From assembly GCF_027744825.2 (NCBI RefSeq), contig NC_071334.1, positions 41,331,437-41,395,436 on the forward strand: DNA of 64,000 bases. The letters run 5' to 3'. The position numbers were made by a program, and so were the translations under genes. This document shows, piece by piece, positions 59,797 through 64,000 of this stretch. The notes beneath the pieces are model-generated. The model had not been told where the DNA came from. It searched no databases and was given only the letters and a program-made list of their open reading frames with translations. Within the stretch, counting starts at the first letter, position 1, and every line of letters starts with the position of its first letter. The DNA is from Synchiropus splendidus. Taxonomy: Eukaryota; Chordata; Actinopteri; Syngnathiformes; Callionymidae.

Positions 59797-60100
59797 ATGC
59801 GAAGCCCGGTCAGAGTGGTAAGCACACGGAAAATAGAAAGCAGGGTTACTGAATGTAACATCCGTTCTATAAAGTGCGCAATGTCCTCTGACCTCATTGC
59901 CCACCAGCCCCTCCTGCTTGGAGGAAATATTGAAGGGGGATTTCTGGGGCGGAAAGCCTCTTATAGTGGAGGGGCGGAGCCCTATGCTGCTGGATTGGGC
60001 AGCAAGTTGATTTGTTTTAATGACTGGCTAAACAGAGGTTTACCAATAGTGAAGCCCGGTCAGAGGGCTAAGCAGGCTAAAATAGAAGTGAAGAGCTCAC
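59797..60100. repeat. DIRS-type terminal region, no coding part
   Basis: gcgaagcccggtcagagtggtaagca...aaaatagaa (59799-59840) recurs as gtgaagcccggtcagagggctaagca...aaaatagaa (60048-60091). Between them lie cagggttactgaatgtaacatccgttctataaagtgcgcaatg and ctctgacc, the ggttac...gtaac layout of the arms at 16470. ttaccaatag(t)gaag precedes the second copy, as ttaaccaatagcgaag does at 16441. It looks like a DIRS end left without its genes. Confidence 0.55.
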
Positions 60101-60124
60101 AGCGCCACCCCTCATCACGGAGGT

Positions 60125-60965
60125 GAACTACCCCAGTTCAATTGTCTGCACTGCATGTAAACCTGGAGAACATGGCACAATCGGACTCTGTGGCTTAATC
60201 AAGCTTTTGTCTTACTCTGGCTGTTCTCTGCATGGAAGATAGATTCAGCATGGAGTAATAGATTCAGACAGGTGTGTGGAAAACATGGATAGACACTTCA
60301 ATGGGATTCACTGCTGTGGGACTTAAAGCACTTAAAATGGAGCTTTCACTCTTTTCCATCAGAGGCACATTTCGGCACGTGCAAACTGGGCAGCCGCCCG
60401 TTTTGGGTTTTTTTTGTGGTCATAATGGTGGTGTTTTGATTGCACTAATAGCAAAACTCTTTGAGTGATTTGGTGTTTTGCACTGTAAATAAAGGCGCTC
60501 CCAAGATGAACCCTAAATGTCATTCATTGGAATTCATTGGTACAGTGCTTTCTAAACATCTCACTGTGGACAAAGAGTGGATTCCCTGCCACACCCAAGT
60601 TGGGCACCTAGGGGCAGACTGTAAAACTGTATCCTGATGGCCGCATATACCCCACAGCCACTAGTTTCAGTTTCCTGATCAACAGTCTCTTTTAAGAAGT
60701 GTGTGGGAAGGATGGCAGGCACCGAGAGTTCAGCCTCTCATGGGAGATTGTGTTTGCAAGTAGCTAAAATTGTATGTGCAGATTGCATTGCTTGAAAGGA
60801 TTTGTGGTCTCTTATCATGATGACCTTTCTTTGTATGTTTCTGCGCATCCAAAGTGGAATGGCAGGAATGGCCTGCCGTTGAAGACAAGAAAAATACTGT
60901 TGAGCTGCGAAAGCAAATTCTTCTGGCTTCCTTTACTGCCTTTTGGTAGTTCATTAAACACTCTG
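60125..60965. other. No recognisable gene
   Basis: Flank of the Gypsy element; short ORFs only. Confidence 0.4.
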
Positions 60966-60967
60966 TC

Positions 60968-61641
60968 TGTTGGGGTTCGCGGAGCGGGACCCAAATGCCT
61001 TAATGAAAAAGACTCACGGAGTAGAAATGAACGATATTTAATCTCAACAAAAACTCCACAATAATCAATACCAGAGATCAAAACTACAAACAGAAGGCGT
61101 CACCGAACCGGGAGAAGAACACAACGGAGATAAGTCCAACAAAAAGCGTCACCGAACCGGGAGATGAACACAAACGGAAATCAGTCCAACCAAAGCGTCA
61201 CCGAACCGGGAGATCACGAATGAGGAATCTGAAAATACAAGATAATGTTGATCAGGGACAAATAGTAAGATCACAAACGCGGTTGTAAAAACGAGAATAC
61301 GAGAATAACTAAGCTACAATCAGAATAAACAAGAAGTACACGGAGATCTGAATTAAACGAGGAATAAGACAAACCTAACTCAGGCACCAGGGAGACTAAA
61401 CCAAGAGATTCGAAAATACAGAGCGAGCGGACAAAGGGAAGAAAACGCGGAAGCCAATTACCTAGCAACAAGTTGATTCGATCTGGCACTCACTGCTGGA
61501 ACCAAGGTGCTTAAGAAGGGGAGGGATGATGATGTGTAGATTAGTTCCAGCTGAGTGCCGGCTCCAAAGTGAAGCTCCAAAAAATCAGAGGAGAAGGAGA
61601 CGAAAAGAGGAAGTGGTGCAAAATAAAAGCGAATCATGACA
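60968..61641 (-). repeat. 3' LTR of the Gypsy/chromovirus element
   Basis: On minus it runs TGTCATGATTCGC...AACCCCAACA (TG...CA), 674 bp, starting directly after the polypurine tract and ending at 60968. It lies immediately downstream of pol. It holds a 49-bp tandem repeat. The LTR would supply the poly-A signal here and the promoter at the other end. The 5' LTR is beyond the window, so age cannot be read. Confidence 0.85.
61097..61216. repeat. 49-bp tandem repeat within the LTR
   Basis: gcgtcaccgaaccgggaga begins at 61097, 61146 and 61195, exactly 49 bases apart. The first two units are full (ending in aagtccaac/cagtccaac) and the third is partial. Confidence 0.9.
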
Positions 61642-61655
61642 GAACCCCCCCTTTA
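61642..61655 (-). promoter_or_regulatory. Polypurine tract (plus-strand primer)
   Basis: Minus reads TTAAAGGGGGGGTTC directly between the pol stop and the LTR start TGTCATG. It is the site where plus-strand DNA synthesis would begin. It overlaps the pol stop codon. Confidence 0.8.
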
Positions 61656-64000
61656 AGGAGCACCTCCAGGTGCCTTACCCGGTTTACTGGGGTTTAGTTG
61701 GTGAAAGTCATTGATGAGCTGACGGTCCAAAATGAGAGATGGAGAGATCCAGGACCTCTCCTCTGGGCCGTAACCCTCCCAGTCGACCAGATACTGGAAT
61801 CCACGACCACGCCGTCTGATGTCGAGAATCTCTCTTACTTTGAAAGCGGGGTGGTCATCGATGATGAGGGGAGGAGGAGGAAGCTCGTTGGGAGGACTGA
61901 GGGAACTGGTGGTGACAGGTTTCAGGAGAGAGACATGAAAAGTGGGATGAACATGGAGAGAAGTGGGGAGCTTAAGGCGGACAGCAGTGGGATTAATTAT
62001 CCTTTCGATTTCAAAAGGACCGATGAACCTGGGACTTAGCTTGCGGGTTTCGCCTGGAATGGGAAGATCTCTGGTGGAGAGCCACACCTTCTGACCTGGC
62101 TTGTATTCCGGAGCCGGGATACGGTGTCTGTCAGCCAGTCTGCGGTTTTGATCAGCAGTTCTTGAGAGGGCGGCTCTGGTGTGACTCCAAATGTTGTGGC
62201 ATCGACGCAGATGGTGATCAATAGAAGGGACGGTGGCTTGTGCCTCTTGGTAGGAGAATAAAGGGGGTTGGTAGCCATAAGCCGCTTGGAAGGGTGACAT
62301 CCCAGTAGCAGAGGAAGTCAGGGTATTGTGTGCGTATTCGACCCAGGAAAGGTGTAGTGACCAGGAAGCAGGGTGTTGAGAGGAAACGCATCGGAGAGCA
62401 GCCTCCAGGTCCTGATTTGTCCTCTCAGTCTGCCCATTAGACTGAGGGTGATAACCTGAGGTAAGACTGGCTGTAGCCCCAATGGCTTTACAGAAACTGC
62501 GCCAGACTTGAGAGGCAAATTGGGGACCACGGTCAGAAACAATATCGATAGGAATGCCGTGAAGTCTAAAAACCTGAGAAAACATGATCTCTGCCGTCTC
62601 CAGAGCCGAAGGAAGTTTAGGTAGGGAAACAAAGTGTGCCATCTTAGAGAAACGGTCAACAATGGTCATGATGGTCGTCATACCTGCAGAGGGTGGTAAG
62701 CCAGTTACAAAATCCACAGCGATATGCGACCAGGGACGACTGGGGATAGGTAGAGGTTGAAGCAACCCGGCAGGAGGTCTGTGGGAAGACTTGTTTCTGG
62801 AGCAGGTCGTACAAGCTTTGACAAAGTCCTTGACATCACGGCCAAGCCCTGGCCACCAGAAGCGCTGGCGAATAAGGTTGGTGGTGCGGGAAGAGCCAGG
62901 ATGACAAGCCAACTTAGAGGAGTGACCCCATTCCAAAACCCGAGTGCGTACCTGCGCAGGGACAAACAAACAGTCCTTGGGTCCTTGACCTGAATCAGGG
63001 TCTTCTTTCTGGGCTTCCAGAACTGCCCCTTCGATGTCCCATGAAGCAGCCCTGATAAAACAAGAAGCAGGCAGTATATTGTCTGAATCTCCGTCACTGA
63101 CGCAATCGTCATGAAGTCTGGAGAGAGCGTCTGGTTTGGTGTTTCGACTGCCAGGACGATAAGCGATGGAAAAATCAAACCTGCCCAGGAATAGAGCCCA
63201 CCGAGCTTGACGAGCATTGAGGCGCTTAGCGGAACGAAGGTAAGTAAGATTCTTATGATCCGTCATGACCAGGAATGGAACCTTGGATCCCTCCAGCCAA
63301 TGCCTCCATTCCTGAAGGGCAGAAACCACTGCCAATAGTTCCCTGTTGCCAATGTCATAATTGCATTCGGCCGGAGTTAGCTTCCTAGAGTAGAATGCAC
63401 ATGGGTGAACCTTACGATCCGAGGGATCCCGTTGTGAGAGAACAGCTCCAATGCCAGAGTCTGATGCATCCACCTCCACCAGGAACTGAAGAGAAGGGTT
63501 GGGATGGCGAAGGATCGGAGCTGTGGAGAACAGGTGGAGTAGTTCTTTGAAGGCAGAATCTGCCTCAGGTGTCCATTGGAAGGACTTCTTTGTAGACGTC
63601 AGAAGGGTGAGAGGAGCAGCCACCTTGCTGAAACCTCGGATGAATCGTCGGTAGAAGTTAGCAAAACCCAAAAACTGTTGCAACTGTCTGCGTGTGGAGG
63701 GAACTCTCCAATTGAGCACAGCTTGAATCTTAGCAGGATCAGGTTGTAGTTGACCTTGACCGAGAATAAAACCAAGGAAGGTGATGCGCTCCAGATGAAA
63801 TTCACATTTCTCAGCCTTACAATAAAGTCTGTTCTCGAGCAGTCTTTGTAGCACCAGTCGTACATGTTGCTGGTGTTCTTCAAGAGTTCTTGAGAAAATA
63901 AGAATGTCGTCAAGGTAAACAAACACGAAGAGATTGATCATATCCCGGAGAACATCATTAATTAAAGATTGAAAGACTGCAGGAGCATTAGTAAGTCCGA
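61653..64000 (-). CDS. Gypsy/chromovirus pol polyprotein, 5' partial, intact frame
   Basis: The frame is open from the window edge to TAA at 61655-61653. 19 residues ([21 protein letters not shown] motif B) precede the Met at 63941, which is internal. Numbering from that Met: RT catalytic YLDD at 9-12; RNase H with D158, E201, D228; integrase zinc domain H340-H347-C377-C380; DDE core D410, D470, E506 (DD35E); GPF-type module near 641; chromodomain about 700-755 ([22 protein letters not shown]). The enzyme set copies element RNA, removes template and inserts the cDNA. The chromodomain, which reads histone marks in chromoviruses, may steer insertion. All catalytic residues seen are kept and no stop or frameshift is found, so this is a young, possibly active copy. 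Gag, protease and the RT N-terminus lie outside. Confidence 0.93.
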   Translation of the reverse strand, partial: GLTNAPAVFQSLINDVLRDMINLFVFVYLDDILIFSRTLEEHQQHVRLVLQRLLENRLYCKAEKCEFHLERITFLGFILGQGQLQPDPAKIQAVLNWRVPSTRRQLQQFLGFANFYRRFIRGFSKVAAPLTLLTSTKKSFQWTPEADSAFKELLHLFSTAPILRHPNPSLQFLVEVDASDSGIGAVLSQRDPSDRKVHPCAFYSRKLTPAECNYDIGNRELLAVVSALQEWRHWLEGSKVPFLVMTDHKNLTYLRSAKRLNARQARWALFLGRFDFSIAYRPGSRNTKPDALSRLHDDCVSDGDSDNILPASCFIRAASWDIEGAVLEAQKEDPDSGQGPKDCLFVPAQVRTRVLEWGHSSKLACHPGSSRTTNLIRQRFWWPGLGRDVKDFVKACTTCSRNKSSHRPPAGLLQPLPIPSRPWSHIAVDFVTGLPPSAGMTTIMTIVDRFSKMAHFVSLPKLPSALETAEIMFSQVFRLHGIPIDIVSDRGPQFASQVWRSFCKAIGATASLTSGYHPQSNGQTERTNQDLEAALRCVSSQHPASWSLHLSWVEYAHNTLTSSATGMSPFQAAYGYQPPLFSYQEAQATVPSIDHHLRRCHNIWSHTRAALSRTADQNRRLADRHRIPAPEYKPGQKVWLSTRDLPIPGETRKLSPRFIGPFEIERIINPTAVRLKLPTSLHVHPTFHVSLLKPVTTSSLSPPNELPPPPLIIDDHPAFKVREILDIRRRGRGFQYLVDWEGYGPEERSWISPSLILDRQLINDFHQLNPSKPGKAPGGAP

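Noticed and set aside
62318..63217. Minus-strand ORFs of 107-170 codons in other frames
   Set aside because: Alternative frames within the intact Gypsy pol; no independent domains.

Overview
The window is nuclear DNA of a vertebrate, almost certainly a ray-finned fish. The evidence is intron-bearing coding sequence, long CA/GT and ATT microsatellites, and a repeat mix (Ty3/Gypsy chromovirus, BEL/Pao, DIRS, Rex1/L2-like and RTE LINEs, Tc1, hAT MITEs, a tRNA-derived SINE) that is typical of teleosts. No bacterial genes, rRNA, functional tRNA, CRISPR array or operon structure is visible. Family names come from recognition of protein motifs and element ends, not from a database search.

Layout. 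164-957 (minus) holds three exon-like pieces of a HECT-type (G2E3-like) E3 ubiquitin ligase with at least two disabling changes. 1.9-20.1 kb is a dense graveyard of transposons. It contains a decayed Gypsy element (2.15-4.9 kb), a solo LTR (5061-5475), a BEL/Pao element split by a LINE piece and a reverse-oriented LTR (6.5-8.7 kb), a long Rex1/L2-like LINE split by another reverse LTR (9.0-12.3 kb), an RTE piece (12.3-12.8 kb), a LINE endonuclease piece (13.7-14.6 kb), a DIRS tyrosine-recombinase retroelement with its inverted repeats (14.8-16.7 kb), an unidentified membrane-type ORF (16.9-17.3 kb) and a reverse LINE copy (19.0-20.1 kb).

20-39 kb is mostly unique, gene-poor DNA with microsatellites, two hAT-type MITEs and three more copies of a dispersed repeat linked to CA arrays. 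39.7-41.5 kb carries a second decayed Gypsy element. 42-60 kb is again mostly non-coding, with a SINE, degenerate TCAAG and GGAT tandem arrays, a possible Harbinger fragment, an internally deleted Tc1 element with arms of about 220 bp (49869-50908), one weak exon candidate (51303-51549) and a DIRS-type terminal region (59.8-60.1 kb).

The right end (60968-64000, minus) is the best preserved gene in the window. It is an uninterrupted Gypsy/chromovirus pol (RT end, RNase H, integrase, chromodomain) followed by its polypurine tract and a complete 674-bp 3' LTR. The element runs off the window edge.

The genes here do not form a host pathway. The interest lies in nested insertion history, decay signatures, a de novo perfect palindrome inside a LINE, and DIRS inverted repeats. 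I found no convincing new cellular system.
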